The notes under the pieces were generated by a model, which was given only the letters and a program-made list of their open reading frames with translations, ran no database searches and had not been told where the DNA came from. A DNA stretch of 64,000 nucleotides, taken from Mytilus galloprovincialis. Lineage: Eukaryota; Mollusca; Bivalvia; Mytilida; Mytilidae. Below are positions 45,716 through 58,840 of the stretch, in pieces (within the stretch, counting starts at the first letter, position 1; every line of letters begins with the position of its first letter). The DNA is taken from contig NC_134843.1 of assembly GCF_965363235.1 (NCBI RefSeq), forward strand, positions 43,843,035-43,907,034, written 5' to 3'. Both the position numbers and the translations under genes were made by a program.

Positions 45716-46553
45716 ATGTTCCGGCGCGGGACGTTTGCGCTTTTTCATAGGACATTTGCGCTTATTTTTTTGGACACTGGCGCTTCAAATCATAGGACAT
45801 TTGCGCTTTTAAAAAAAGGACATTTGCGCTGTAAACATAGGACATTTGCCCTTTTGCAATATTTGATTTTTATGACTATCATATCTTCCTCTTTAATCCT
45901 GGCAGAATAATATTTTTACTTTATGGTTAAAGGTTTAAAAAAAATCATTTAATAGCACATTTCATAGCACATTCATGTCATAGCACATTGATATGTGTTT
46001 AAAAGTCTATATACACTGAGCTAAAGGTAAACATTCTAAAGACCTAAAAACACGTACAGTCATCACAGGTCAGTTTTCGCTTAATATCTGAAGACCAAGG
46101 ATTGGACAAATTTAGCTCTGTTTATCTGTTCAAACTGGCATTTCGCCCACATTTCAAATATATATTCAATATTCTCTTCCTCAATTCTTGACAGGGGTGC
46201 CTGTTCATCAATATAATGAATTTAATGTGATTCACAAACTGTTGTTCAATGATGCTCTTTAAAAAGATAAAAATATCAGGATGAGTCGAGTAGAACTGTT
46301 CATTATAGTGTACAGGGAAGGATTCTGGACCATTTGTCGTACTAATACCAAATATAAGTTAAATTTATTTACGCAATAATTACTTCTCTTTAAAATTACA
46401 GATAAACGTCTATAGGTGCAAAAGCGCAAATGTCCGGTCAATTTAATACTGGTGAATCAAAATTTAAAGCGCAAATGTCCATAGTATTTGAAGCGCAAAT
46501 GTCCTATCGTTTTACAGGTAAAAAAGCGCAAACGGCATGTGCCCAAATGTTCT
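45716..46553. mobile_element. Foldback element whose arms are tandem GGACATTTGCGCTT repeats
   Basis: The left arm (45716-45865) holds six variants of a motif around GGACATTTGCGCTTTT. The right arm (46415-46553) holds four as the reverse complement (AAGCGCAAATGTCC). The outermost motifs (GACGTTTGCGCTTTTT and AAAAAGCGCAAACGG) also pair. Both edges show AAATGTTC. The roughly 550-bp centre has no coding sequence. Confidence 0.75.
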
Positions 46554-46950
46554 AGTATTGTTTGTGCTACTAGTTTATGGCATCGTTATAAATAGTATAA
46601 TCCAAGTTAATCGTTGGAATATTTTTTCTGATTTGTAACGTAAAGATAGGATAAAGTCCTGACAAGCGTTTCATTATTTGGTTTCCAAATTTAGCAAATT
46701 ACACAATTACAGAGAAAAACAACTAGCATATAAAAGGTTACATTTGGATATAATTACATTAGATGTATGTTTCATTATAATACGTTATTCCGAATGGCTA
46801 ACTGCACATCACGTGTTATTCCTTAAGCAATTGCATTACACAATAAAACTTATAACACGAGGTCCCACAATAAAGTGCACAGGTAAATTAAATCAAAAAT
46901 TATAAAATTCGTGTTTTCATGATCTTAGATAAAAAATGTAATTATAAGTA

Positions 46951-47096
46951 TTGAATGCTACTTTTTGTAACTTCATAGGGTTGTAAAAGCGTTGACAGTG
47001 CGCACATTTTTAGAATGAAGCGTTCCACGCTTCATACAAAATGTACTTCGGTCAACGCTTTTACACCCCAATAAAGTTACAAAAAGAAGCATTCAA
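46951..47096. repeat. 146-bp hairpin element (MITE-like)
   Basis: The arms (TTGAATGCTACTTTTTGTAA, AAAAGCGTTGAC, GAATGAAGCGT) pair with the second half (ACGCTTCATACAAAATGT, GTCAACGCTTTT, TTACAAAAAGAAGCATTCAA) around a TCC centre near 47025. Confidence 0.8.
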
Positions 47097-47099
47097 TTC

Positions 47100-50000
47100 C
47101 ATTCTCAATTTTAATTCTTAAATATATGTTCAATATATGTTCAATATAGGTAAACAGTTTTTCGCAAAAACTCTATATTCAAGTATAAAGCATTTTTAGG
47201 GGATATTAAAAAAAAAACGAACACCACTGCCCTGAAATGAGTTTCGAAATGTGCACATCGTTTATTAAATTAATGCTTTTAAAATGAACCAAGTTTATCC
47301 ATATATGATACACTCGTAATGAAATTATTGAAATAATAAAAGTAACAAGTTAAAGGACATCAAACAAACAAACTAAAAACCAACAAAAAAGGACACTTGT
47401 AGAACAACCACATGAACAAATGTACATTATATCCTAGTCAACAAAAGAAACGATACACAAGTTTGAACTCCAATTTATCATTCAATATAATAAAAAGGAA
47501 AACTGTTAAATTATCCAATGAAACACATGCATTTACAAAAGCAAATGCATATGATTAAAAGAATGTGACAAAATTGGAAAAGTTATTGAACACAGGGGTC
47601 AAATTTATGTTGCGGAAAAGTGATGACAAAAGTCGGCATTTAATTTCAAAAATGAGAATTGAGTATTCAAATATATTAACAGTATATGCAATTTCATATA
47701 TATGGAAAATACATTGACTTGTACCGTTTCTTTAATTGACTAGTATTATCGTTTAACCCATTTTTAATTTTGAAAAGAGTTTTACAGTTCTTCTTAAAAC
47801 ATCTCGGGTAGGTCATTCTTATGCCATTACAAAATAGTTGATAAATGGGCTATTCATGGAGAGTTGCAATGCATTAGCAAATGCACCGATCCAATGGTAG
47901 TTATACAAGATCCCAAGATACCGAACATAATCGTATTCACCATATGTACTCAACTCCTTGAGAGAAAAAAAAAACAACTTGAAATTGAAAATCCGAAGTA
48001 AAATGTTGTAAATCAATTATTTCATATGCTACTACTACGAAATCGGACATCAGAGCCAGCAAGAGAGCACATGCAGTAAAACATGGAGAACATTTTACTT
48101 CATAACTTTAAAACGTTTTGTCAACTACAAATTCCAGAGTACATTACCAAACCACATCGGTATTATCGTGGTAACTTGTTTTTAGTACCACCAGGAGAAC
48201 ACGGTCTCGATTGTAAAACCAAAGATTTGAATTTGCTGCTTATTATGATTTCCCAGTTTCTAAGCTTTATCCTTGTATCGTTATTATATCTAGTTAATAC
48301 ATGTTATGACTATCATCATCTAGAAACAATTCAAAGATTACAAATTTCTTCATCTCCTGGAGACAAATAAAGAAAGGAACTATATATATTTCTTTTGTTA
48401 GTTTCTTATTATAAATGCTTTTCTTTGGTAAAGCTAAATCACTACCATTGTCTAATAAACCCATCATTCTAACAATAAATATGCAACGGTTTCTACCAAC
48501 ATATTATTTTATAGAAAACAGATGAATTTTCTAATTTGGATTTTCAATAAATCCTATCTTATTTCTCGTCAGTTTAGGATTAAAATGCAATTACATCGGA
48601 AGCAATAGTCACTCCAATTCTAAGCTTTGAACAAAATTAATTTCCGCTTCAATCAATTTCAATTTCACGTGTTCGTCTTTAAGCCGAAAAAACCTATATC
48701 CCATGTGTAACATCACAAAAGATCTAAAAATGAAGGGAACATTTCGTGTTTGTAAAATCCAATGATGTCAAATGCGTTTCATTAAGGGATATTGAAATAT
48801 GAACATATGACAATACGCACCTCATGCAAGTTGCTTATTACAGTACAAATCGTAATTTTGTAGCATTGTTGTCCAATTTTTCCAGCACGTCACCAAGTAA
48901 ACATCATTAACTTTTCCTCAAGATCTCATCTTCTTTCTCAGTTTGATTAATCTTGTGACATTTATCGAAAATGAATAGTATTCTCTGTCGTTTGGGTTGA
49001 TTAATTCAGTGTTATCACTGATTCTAGTAAATAGAAAAGAAAGACAAGACATATTATCTCTTGGAACTAATTTCTGATTGAAAATTGTCGGTTATGATTT
49101 TATTTTTGATTAGTTATTACCTATTTTTGAAAATACACATGATTTTAAGCATTTCGAAGCTATGTGGAATATTCCGACATTTTTTGGGGAATACCGTATA
49201 AGTCTTGCCATAACCGAAACGGTTCTGATTAGAATCAGAGGTACGAGAAAACACATTTGCATCTTAAACAAACTCTTTAAACAAGCATTTTTTTTTAAAT
49301 TAATGTACTCAATTGTTAATTGTTGTTTGATAAACGTCCAGTGGCAAATATTTGATTTAATGTGCTAGATCCATTGATAATGGGAGTTCTTAATCTTAGC
49401 GGTTCATAACAACACGTTCTCTTCAGAATCCAGATACACTTATACTACATAAATTTATAAAGAACCCAGAGGTTAACCGAAATATATAGAACAACCAATA
49501 AGGAAAAAAAATTATATCATCTTTAACAAATGTTGTATAAATAGGTGTAGTTTCAGTAAAGATGGAGAAGACGTTACTAAGTTGAAAACTTGTGTCTAAT
49601 CCATTAGTCATTTTTGAACAATAAAATATGTTTAAACTAACTAGTAAAGATTATGTAATTTATTTGTTGTTTTCAAACAACATGCTTGTCCTGAATCAAC
49701 ATTTAATAACAGAATGGATGAAAAAATACAGTTTTGCGTGTTGCTGTTTACGGCTTTGCTCTAACAAAAACGATACCAGTTTTGTAACATAATATAGAGC
49801 TCAAAATATCAACTTCAGCCTAGTTTATATGAATAAATGTCGGTTACAACAAAAACGAATTATAGAGTCAGTATTCATAAATGTTTAAAATGCAACCATA
49901 TAAAAGATGATTATTCTCTGTAGTATGGAATTAAATTATTTACTGATATAGTTCACATCAATATGATATTGTGGTAAAACCCAATATTCTGTATATGAAA

Positions 50001-50667
50001 AATTATAAACCAAATGGATCATTTTACAATAGGTGATACTGATAAGCAATTTTGTATATCAAATTCCAATAATCTGTATAAGTTTTATGTTAAACGATTT
50101 AGGTAGGAATATTTTTTGTTAATGTTTGAATTTGTTTAACACTGCAGACAGAACTTCTTAAAAAACGACAAAACTGTTTTTCAACCGTCAGCCGCACGAG
50201 CTCTATTATCACCAACAGTGTAATATTGTGTATTCTCTTCCCCTTAAAGGTTCAAAACTTTAAATCAATGAGACAGTTTAACATGTCTAGATGTAGACAT
50301 ATATATATAACCACATTACCATTCTATTTTAGACTTTACAGTTATCGTAACAAGATTGTCATGGCAGTTGAATAAGATGATTCAGTACAATAAACTAAGA
50401 GAGGAAAAGAATCAAGCATAATTAAGAAAGTTCTTGAACAGCACGATTCTGACGCAACAAATACATGTATATTATAACATACGTATTTGCTAAGAGTAAT
50501 CATTTGACTCGAAATGATAAAGTTGTCATCGAAAGTAAAAATCATTTTGTAGGTTTTTTTTTATTGTTTTGTATAACTCGGCCGACTCACTCCTGAATTG
50601 AATAATACACACTAGATATGGTAATATCAAACATTTTCTACAGCACTAATCATCTCGCTTGGTGTCT
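47100..50667. other. Long non-coding stretch, nothing recognised
   Basis: 3.6 kb of AT-rich DNA. The best frame is 95 codons (48083-48370) with a hydrophobic middle, but there is no signal, family motif or splice support. I do not call it a gene. Confidence 0.3.
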
Positions 50668-51629
50668 TCTAAAGGTGACTGGGGAATAGAAACATGGTCA
50701 CTTAGTCTTCTTCCGACCGGCAGTAAAACACTTGGGGGGGGGGGGGGGGCGTCCGTTTGGCTGTGCGGGATGTATCAAGTTCGCAGTCACGTCCGGTCAG
50801 ATTGGGGACGTTAAATATGATGCCTCGTGTTAAGAGAGTGCCCCGCTCTTTACACGTTAAGAACCCTTGCAACGACTCTGTGAGGGGTCCGTAGGTGGCC
50901 TGTTGCAAGGCAAAATTTCTATCCCTATACCCTCATATTCCAGTGGCAGTCCAAAGGAGTTACGAGTAGGTCCAGTAACCCTTTTTGGCCCAAAAATATA
51001 GCAGTTTTACAAAATTGTTAAAATGTAAACTTTTAGTTATTTATTGGAAAGTAGAATGCACCTGCTACATAAATATGGGCTGTTTTTGACAATACATTGC
51101 ACATATATCGGGTACTAGCATCATTAAGTCATGATTAATTACTGAAATCGTCACAATTTCAGCATTTTAGTTAAATTTTAGACGGTTTCCGTCAATGTAA
51201 GTTGTGTATTTGATGATAATGCATAACATATATAAAGGTTGAGGATGAACACGGATGCGGCCACTTTCATTAGAAATGGTGACAAAAACCATCTGAAAAG
51301 TGACATTTTTTGGCATATTTGATAGATTTTTCATATCTAAGCTTGAATCGGAGCGTTTTTAATGACAAAATCTGTTAAAATCTTTCAAATAAACTAATTG
51401 AATCAACTGAAATAGACACTAAAAAGTGTTCAAAATGTTTCGTTAGATGAACCTGAAATTTGAGGCCAAAATCGGACATTACCGGACCTACTCCTTTCCC
51501 CGACTATCATCCCAAATGTCTTCTATTATGACAAGACTTACCTATTATATTTATTGTAAACTTATTCTCGTCCTGAATATGCATGACATATTTGCCACTG
51601 GACGTTAAACAACCAACAATCAATCAATC
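50668..51629 (+). repeat. Dispersed repeat interrupted by a second element
   Basis: It starts AAGGTGACTGGGG, contains 16 G at 50734-50749, then CGTCCGTTTGGCTGTGCGGG and GTCCGTAGGTGGCCTGTTGC. It ends ATTTGCCACTGGACGTTAAA and CAACCAACAATCAATCAATC. The uninterrupted, inverted copy at 59908-60346 shows that 50954-51496 is inserted. Confidence 0.85.
50954..51496 (+). mobile_element. Roughly 540-bp element with GAGTAGGTCC ends
   Basis: The left end GAGTAGGTCCAGTAA and right end TTACCGGACCTACTC form an inverted repeat with one mismatch. A half-length copy lies at 35492-35742 (minus). No open frame of note. Confidence 0.75.
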
Positions 51630-51639
51630 TTAAGGGTTT

Positions 51640-52685
51640 ATACGGGTTTATATATACGTTTCGGTTGCCTTGGCACTTACCAAAATCCAAATACTTAGAA
51701 TAAAGAGAGACTTTCATTTATCCGTTCATTTATTCAAAACTTGAATTTTTAATCTTTTATTATGTAGAGACTTCACAAAAGATCTAAATTTTCAAGGTGT
51801 AGCAAATAATTGATTTAAATCTACAGATTCAGATGTTTAATTACCAATAGACAACCATCGTATATAGGAAAATTTGCTTCTAAACAGTTTTATTATCAGC
51901 TTAAATCGAAGATTTTGGTTATAAATTTGAATTTCATAAATTATATATTTGTACTTATGTTTAAAGCTTGATTTTGGTTGCTATACATCGGATTCTGGTT
52001 TGCTATGGTGCATAAGATTTTGTCAAATAATGTTCATAACCTGTCATCAATTGCTAAAACAAACGACCATATATATTCCAAAAAAAAAGGAGGAGTGATT
52101 AAGGTTTCTGAAGAATAAACATAACTTACGCGTCATCCAAAAGATTTTAGGAATGGCCCAAGCAGAAATATATTATACCAGTACTGGAAAAAAATAGAAA
52201 AAAAACTTTGAAAATCGCGAATCAATAATAAAATTCATTCTGGAACTGAGTCATTTCAAAATAGATTGAAAAACTATGTAAAACAATAGCCATGATTATA
52301 ATATAAACCCTAGTTTTACAAATAAATTATGAATTTAAACGTTGTTAATGTCTGTCAATGTCTTTATCTTTCTCGTTTGTTATATGAGTAGTGATAAATT
52401 TATTGTGATATGCATTGCGTTTTGTTTCTGGAATGTCATTAATAAGTTTCTTATCACGTGTGTTTATTAAAAATGTATGAAATATTCGATTTCAGAAGTG
52501 AACTTAGATAAAAGTATACAATATATAAGTAGCATAGATATGTGCATCTTACTTTTTGATAAATAAAAATAATCGATCACTGTCTAACTTGTTAAATTTA
52601 GTTTCACATCTTTGAATACATATATACTGTTTAGAATTTGCGCAATATCTCACAGTGCATGGAATTGAAAAATTGTTCTAACGTG
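51640..52685. other. Non-coding DNA, nothing recognised
   Basis: No supported gene or repeat. Confidence 0.3.
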
Positions 52686-52689
52686 TTCT

Positions 52690-52862
52690 GTTTTAAACAA
52701 CTATCCACAAGTGGATGTAAGCTATCATAGGCAACCGTACGTCCTTCGACAATGGGGAAAATTCCATACCGTATGGTCAGCTTTGAAAGGGTCCGACATG
52801 AAAAAAAAATATGAAACAATTCAATTTAGAAAACTTTATAACGGCCTTGTTATAACAACACA
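52690..52862 (+). repeat. Dispersed repeat fragment
   Basis: TACGTCCTTCGACAATGGGG, ATACCGTATGGTCAGCTTTG and GAAACAATTCAATTTAGAAA resemble a repeat common in bivalves, as I recall it. No second copy in the window. Confidence 0.4.
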
Positions 52863-52899
52863 ATTCGGTCAAATGTATAAAGTGCTATTTTAATTTAAT

Positions 52900-54872
52900 T
52901 ACAGTTTAAAGTTAAAAGTTGAAAGGATGGATTGGATGAATCTAAATTCTGCACAAGTCTCATAAAATACTATGAAATATACTACATATGAATATGTCAA
53001 AGCATCTTAGTTCTATTCTATATGCCTCATGAGTAATTTGCCTCAAAACTAAACCTTTATATATATGCGGAAATTGTTTGAATGAGAATGTTTCAGTTCA
53101 GTAAAAGACTAAGCAATACATTATACCATTTCTTCAGGCAGAAATATTGTTTGTTAATCGTTCTGTCTTTTTGTCATGTCGATTGTTGTCCTGTACATCG
53201 ATTTAACATACATCATTAATTAATTAGTTTCCTCTTATTTTGCCCGTTATTTTCTTTAACAAGCAAACCTATAGAATTCTAAAATAAATTTAATTGCATT
53301 TGACTTTTGAATCGGGTGTATTGATAAGTTATACTTTATGGTGATTAGTCTGAACAAAGGTTGTGCTTGTTGGCAGTTTTTTGTTTCCTGGCATTGAATG
53401 CTTCCATTAGAGGCATTGCGTCCTGCGTAGATCTGTTGAATGTCTCGTTTCCCTCGATAATGACGAAGTCGTGTAGCTTTTGTATTTAATCAGCTTACGA
53501 ACGAAGTAGACAATGGCCGATATTGAATATGATGTTTAATTATAAATTGGTAGGCAACACAATAGTGCTGCTCATGTGATGCCATTCGAGATAACTTGAT
53601 TTGTTCCGAAACAAAAATGATAAGCTACGAGCTTTCAAACAATTTTGCCTTAACCAGAACAAATAGTGTCGGAAATTAAAAGGTAATTATTTCAGCACAT
53701 ACTTTAAGATATCACTAATGGTTTTCAACAAACAAATCAATGCATTTTTTTCTAGTGTCATTGTGCCTAACACTTCAAAATAATCAAAGTCACTCGAACG
53801 TATTTAACTGCTAAAAGCCAAGCGACTTCTGCAAATGATCCCAAAATTCCAAACTGTCACGCAGGCGCAATAATCAAAACTGTAATACCATAGAATCATA
53901 ATATTAACCAAAACGTTCACTTTTAAAACATTCGGATGATTGAATTACGACACAAACAGCGGATATTAATTCCGATCGATATTGGATAAATGCACATGGT
54001 ACTTCGGATATTGAGAGTCATTTAAAGAGAATCATCATTGGATGTTTGACGGAACTATTTAGTGATTTCAGTCGTTTATATTTAAAAACAATATCGCATA
54101 TGACTTTGTAGAAAAAAAATCTTTAATATTACAGGTAAGTCAGTCATAAATGTTGTCATTGTATTTTTTTGAATTCAGAAAATGTTCTTCAGAACGCTAT
54201 GAAAACTTCCTGCTCTCTGTAAAAAAATGATAGTTTCATGCTCTTTATCAAAATGTTGTTTAAAAAATTGATTCAGTTATCGTGAATTATTTCTAAAACA
54301 CATGGCATATGGTAAATTTTCCTTTACGGTAGATATCGGTTATGAATTAGATCATTTTGGCTTTAAAGGGAAATATTTTCTTGTTAGTTTCAACCTAATA
54401 ATTTCACACTGATGTACATTTTGTTTTTATGGAAATAGTTATTGTCAGTTTTACCTTGAATATATATATTTAACGCCGATGTCCAATCTTTGACGGGTAC
54501 TTGGTGAAAGTACCCGTTTATATACTGATTTTTTTGTTTATTTCAGTTACAATTTACGTAAAGTAAGAAATAAAATATATTCCGTGAGTTAAAAAAAAAG
54601 TAAATTATAATATAGTTCACAGGTGATGATACATTTTCTAATGTTGTCGTTGCACTTTTCAAATGTTTCATATGATATGTATTCAATTCAAATTAAAATA
54701 TTTATTCCTAATCAAAGGGCCCATAATATATATCTTTAAATGAATAGTTATTGTGTTCAGCATTGTCATTACAAGGTAGCCATTAACATCAAAGCAAACC
54801 ATTTGAAATCTTTCAAGAAGTGAAGCAGAACAAACCAACGTCCTTTATCACTTTTCTAGCTTTTAAACAAAA
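52900..54872. other. Non-coding DNA with one short hairpin
   Basis: Perfect 10-bp arms ACGGGTACTT and AAGTACCCGT (54493-54502 and 54508-54517) enclose a 5-base loop. No gene recognised. Confidence 0.35.
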
Positions 54873-54992
54873 ATGAAGTTAGGAAAGATTTATCTTCTTT
54901 TTCTTTACTACAAGAACATTTTAGCAGAATTGTGTTCTGAGGAAACGGAACAGAGATCGCCAGACCTTCCACCGGAAGGAAGAAATGTTTAA
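54873..54992 (+). CDS. Possible 39-residue secreted peptide
   Basis: The ATG sits in an A-rich context (ACAAAAATGA) after a CTTTTCTAG acceptor-like site. The frame reads MKLGKIYLLFLYYKNILA, which looks like a signal peptide, then a 21-residue acidic, proline-containing chain with one Cys, and stops at TAA. It may be a small secreted peptide or the first exon of something larger. Length alone gives little support, and chance cannot be excluded. Confidence 0.2.
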   Translation: MKLGKIYLLFLYYKNILAELCSEETEQRSPDLPPEGRNV

Positions 54993-54994
54993 TA

Positions 54995-57900
54995 CATCCA
55001 TAACAAGAAAATGACTACTTGTGGTTCTGTGCTGATTGGAGTTAATGGAAAATCGCGGACCGCTTTAACTATGTATACTTAATTCAATATCGGCAGGAAT
55101 TATACGCTGCCTTGATGTTCAATATGCAGTTATCTAATTAAATGTACATCGGAAAAGGGAATTGGAATAGGTTGGTCGAACGTTTCATTAATGTGTACAA
55201 TTTAACGGTTAAACATGACATTTTATCATTAAATAGATGTGTAGCTGACTTCAGAGAGATCCAGGCTGCCGTCTCGGAACGGCCTTTGGTCGATTGCGAG
55301 TTGAAATGAAGTTTTAGTTGATAAAATTTGCATGGTTCCTCAGTATCATGATATGGATTTTTGATTGAGAAACACTGTGAAAAGCAATCTCACAATTTAA
55401 TTGGAATTGAAAATTCGCAATGTCGATGGGGTAACCGAAAGGTTAAAGAAATTCAAACTTGCACACGACTCCTACGATTATAGAACCGTTCTTACATCAT
55501 ATTGATCATTAGACGTAAATTGTACCTGCATACACTAAAATTCGTTAATGTGCTAAAATAAGCGAAATTAAAACAAATGCTTTAAATCTTCTTATTTTAT
55601 TTGTATTCATAAAATAAAGAACTACAATTCAGACTATAAGGGACTGACTATAAGAGTAACAACTCTGCCGAAATTTCAACTTTCTTGAATTTTTTAAACT
55701 GTAGCAAATGTACTTAATTTCTTTTCACTGTAAAGTTGTTTAAAGTTATAAACACTTATTTAATTCATTTTGTAATATTGCAAAATCAGTCGACAGGGTT
55801 GCTTATAGTTGTAAAAAAAGTTATAATAAATATTGGTTAAAAATACAATTGAAATGGAAAGAGAAGTCTCTCCATATAAATTGTGTTAAAATCATGCAAT
55901 GCCTAAGGTGCAAGAATCAAAATGAACAATTGTGAAAAAATGCATCATGTCTCAGTCAGTTAAGCGGCGTGTCTGGCAAAACCGGTAATGCAGTTATTTG
56001 ACCATTTTCAATGTATACAAAACAAGTACTTGGTCTGCAAAAACAGTTGAAATGTTTTGGATTTGTTTAAATTTTCTAATGGATAAATCAAAATCTAAAC
56101 TGAAAACATTTCAGACCACGTTTAACTGTTGCCCTACAACTTCTATAGACACCTGCGTGTCTCTTATGTCAACTCGATTGCATTTCAGACATACAAGATA
56201 CCTTTGAAATAAAATCATAAAACGATTTCCGTTAAATGAAAGGATTTACAATGAAAAATGTTCGATTACTTACCAAGTGCGTAATCGAATGCAGATAAAA
56301 CATTAAAACTACAAGGTCAGCCGAGGTTTTAAATGAAACAATATAATTTTATTTAAAGGAGTTTATATAAATGGTATCATAAAACACACAAATAAAACAG
56401 TACGTTTGTATGACTATTAAATCATTTTTATAATTTTTATGATATGGTCAAATAAACAAAACGAATACTAAGTTCCATTTTATACATGAAACATGCCAGT
56501 TTATATTTATTATATGGTCATGCATATTTAGCCTACTTTCACGTCGAGAGAAGGTTGTTATAATCTTATGGTCTCCATCTTTTTATGGAAATATTTTTAC
56601 TTCGTTTCTCATTGATAACTAAATTTATAAAGAATTGCGATACCTACATTTAGAAAACAAACTTTTATTAAACCATATGAACATGCATAAGTATTAAGAA
56701 TTACATCTACACTAGAGAAAAAAAACATATAGGAAGATTTCAAGTTTCATGTACCCCATAACAGACCAGTTTACTGAAAACTGGTATTGCACAAGCTTGT
56801 GTTTTCACGATTGCATACAGTGTATGTTTATATCAATGTGTGCGCTTCATGAGTAGTGAGCTGCGTTGTGTTTTAATTTTCCTGCATGGCTTTTCATTTC
56901 GGTTTTCGATTTGTAAGTTTTTTTATCTATTTAATTTGGTACTTTTGTATAAGATATAGTTGTAAGCTTTGGACATATCATGCCCTTTCTTGTTCAATAG
57001 AAAACAAATCAACAACAAAAAAAAATACTAAGTTAAATTTTATGCATGATACATGCCAGTTTGTATACGTATATACATAAGATTGGCTTGTACTGAGTTC
57101 TATAGGGTTGTTGATTAATACCTGAAAGTGTTCCGAAATTACAGCGTCATGAGGAAAATCAAATGTAAAAAACCAACAACAAAAAATGAACAAGATCGAA
57201 GTTTGACTTGAAGTTTTGATCGGCCTCCTTTGTATCTTCAGAATTTTTCTGCTCATGTCTTTTCAAACTTTCAAAAAATTCAAAACTCTGTCAAAAAAGC
57301 TTGATATGCCATTTAACCTTTTGGATATTTAGTATTGCCAAGTACATTTATGTCATACATGTAATTCAACAAAACATATGCATAATAAACGAACTTCGAA
57401 TCCAACGGTTCCGCATTTAAAATGTAATTGATTTTTTTTTCTTTGACATATTGACTAATGGACTCTATTATATTTCATTGAACAGGAAATCGTTTACATT
57501 GGTTTTAATTTCCACTATTATGACACATAAAAATAGCAGGACTTCCTCATTTATGCATCAAGCTTTATATTAATTTGAACTACAAAATGTTTTGTGTTGA
57601 AGAAAAATCGCCTCTAGAAAAGCTTATTCTCAACGTATCTTTTTAGATGCAAATAAAGCCTTTGAAAATATAAAATTTCCAGTTTATTGTAACAAGAAAC
57701 CGAATGACAAATAGGATTTTTGATCAGTTTAGAAATTGACTACCATGCAGAAGAATTAGGCGAGTAAAACTCATCCAATAAAAAGAAGGCTGTGAAATTA
57801 AATTCATCAAAAACGCATCCTTGGCTTGTAATTGAAATTAATGTAAAATCAGTTGAATCTTCTAGGCTATAATCCAATTATTGTAATGTTTACAAAATAT

Positions 57901-58775
57901 GATGAATTGTATCAGTAGTGGATTTCAGGACAGCCATGGTATTGCAATAAAATATCCAGGACCAAAAGCATTACATAATGAAAATAACATGCAAATACTA
58001 ATCGTGGCTAGCAAAGGATTACCATTCAGTCTGGAACTGGATCGTAACCCTTGGCTAGCGAAGATGACAAATACCTTAGTGTTAAATTTATGTATATGTC
58101 CACGTATAGCCCTATAGTGTTGAAATCTTCCATGGTGCACGAATAACACATTTCTTTTAGGATGATGAATAAATGTGGACGAGGTCAGTGTATCCGCGAA
58201 TGACAAAAAGGTGGTTGAATGAAAATAATAATTTTTATTTCGAAACACTTTCAATTTTCAAGTCTTCTTTATATGCATTTTTGTGTATTTTTGTCAAGAA
58301 TAAGTAATAACTGTTTGGTCTTTTGCCTAGCGAAATATATATTTCATGTCATTTGTCAATGCAGGGACAAGTAAATGAAACCCTGCTATGTTTCGGCAGG
58401 ATAGAACACCTACCAGACTGTAACAAGATAGTTTAAAAGTCAGTAATTTAACAGAAAGAGCTGTTATTGTGTTTTCTATCTGTAAAAAATAAAGGAATAT
58501 ATATAAAGGTAAAAAAAAAAAAATCATAAGTGTTAAAATACATAACAACATATTATATTTGAAAAGATAAATATCTAGCTTATTCACAATAGTTCATCTT
58601 ATCTGCAGCATAAGGTTCTCCTAATCTCATGATAACACAAAAGGCACATTACCATTCAGAGATTTTTACCTTAATTACTATAAAGAAGACGACGGACACC
58701 ACTGATGATAATGTCTAACCTTTTGGGAGCACCCATTGTTATCTCCGTTCTATATGGGAGGGACCATTATAAAAT
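54995..58775. other. Long non-coding stretch, nothing recognised
   Basis: 3.8 kb without supported genes. Overlapping frames at 57899-58117 (+) and 57925-58254 (-) are the longest but show no motif or splice support. Confidence 0.3.
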
Positions 58776-58776
58776 A

Positions 58777-58840
58777 ATAAGGAGATGTGGAATGATTGTT
58801 AATGAAACAACTATCTAACAAAGTTCAAGTGAAGTGCAGT
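58777..58840 (+). repeat. Short dispersed-repeat fragment
   Basis: AAGGAGATGTGGAATGATTG, then AATGAAACAACTATCTAACA, resembles the start of the 13312 family type. Confidence 0.4.

Noticed and set aside
48083..48370. 95-codon frame with hydrophobic middle
   Set aside because: No known motif, no duplication or splice support, and of a length expected by chance in this much DNA.
57899..58254. Opposed 72- and 109-codon frames
   Set aside because: They overlap on opposite strands, with no motif or splice context to favour either.
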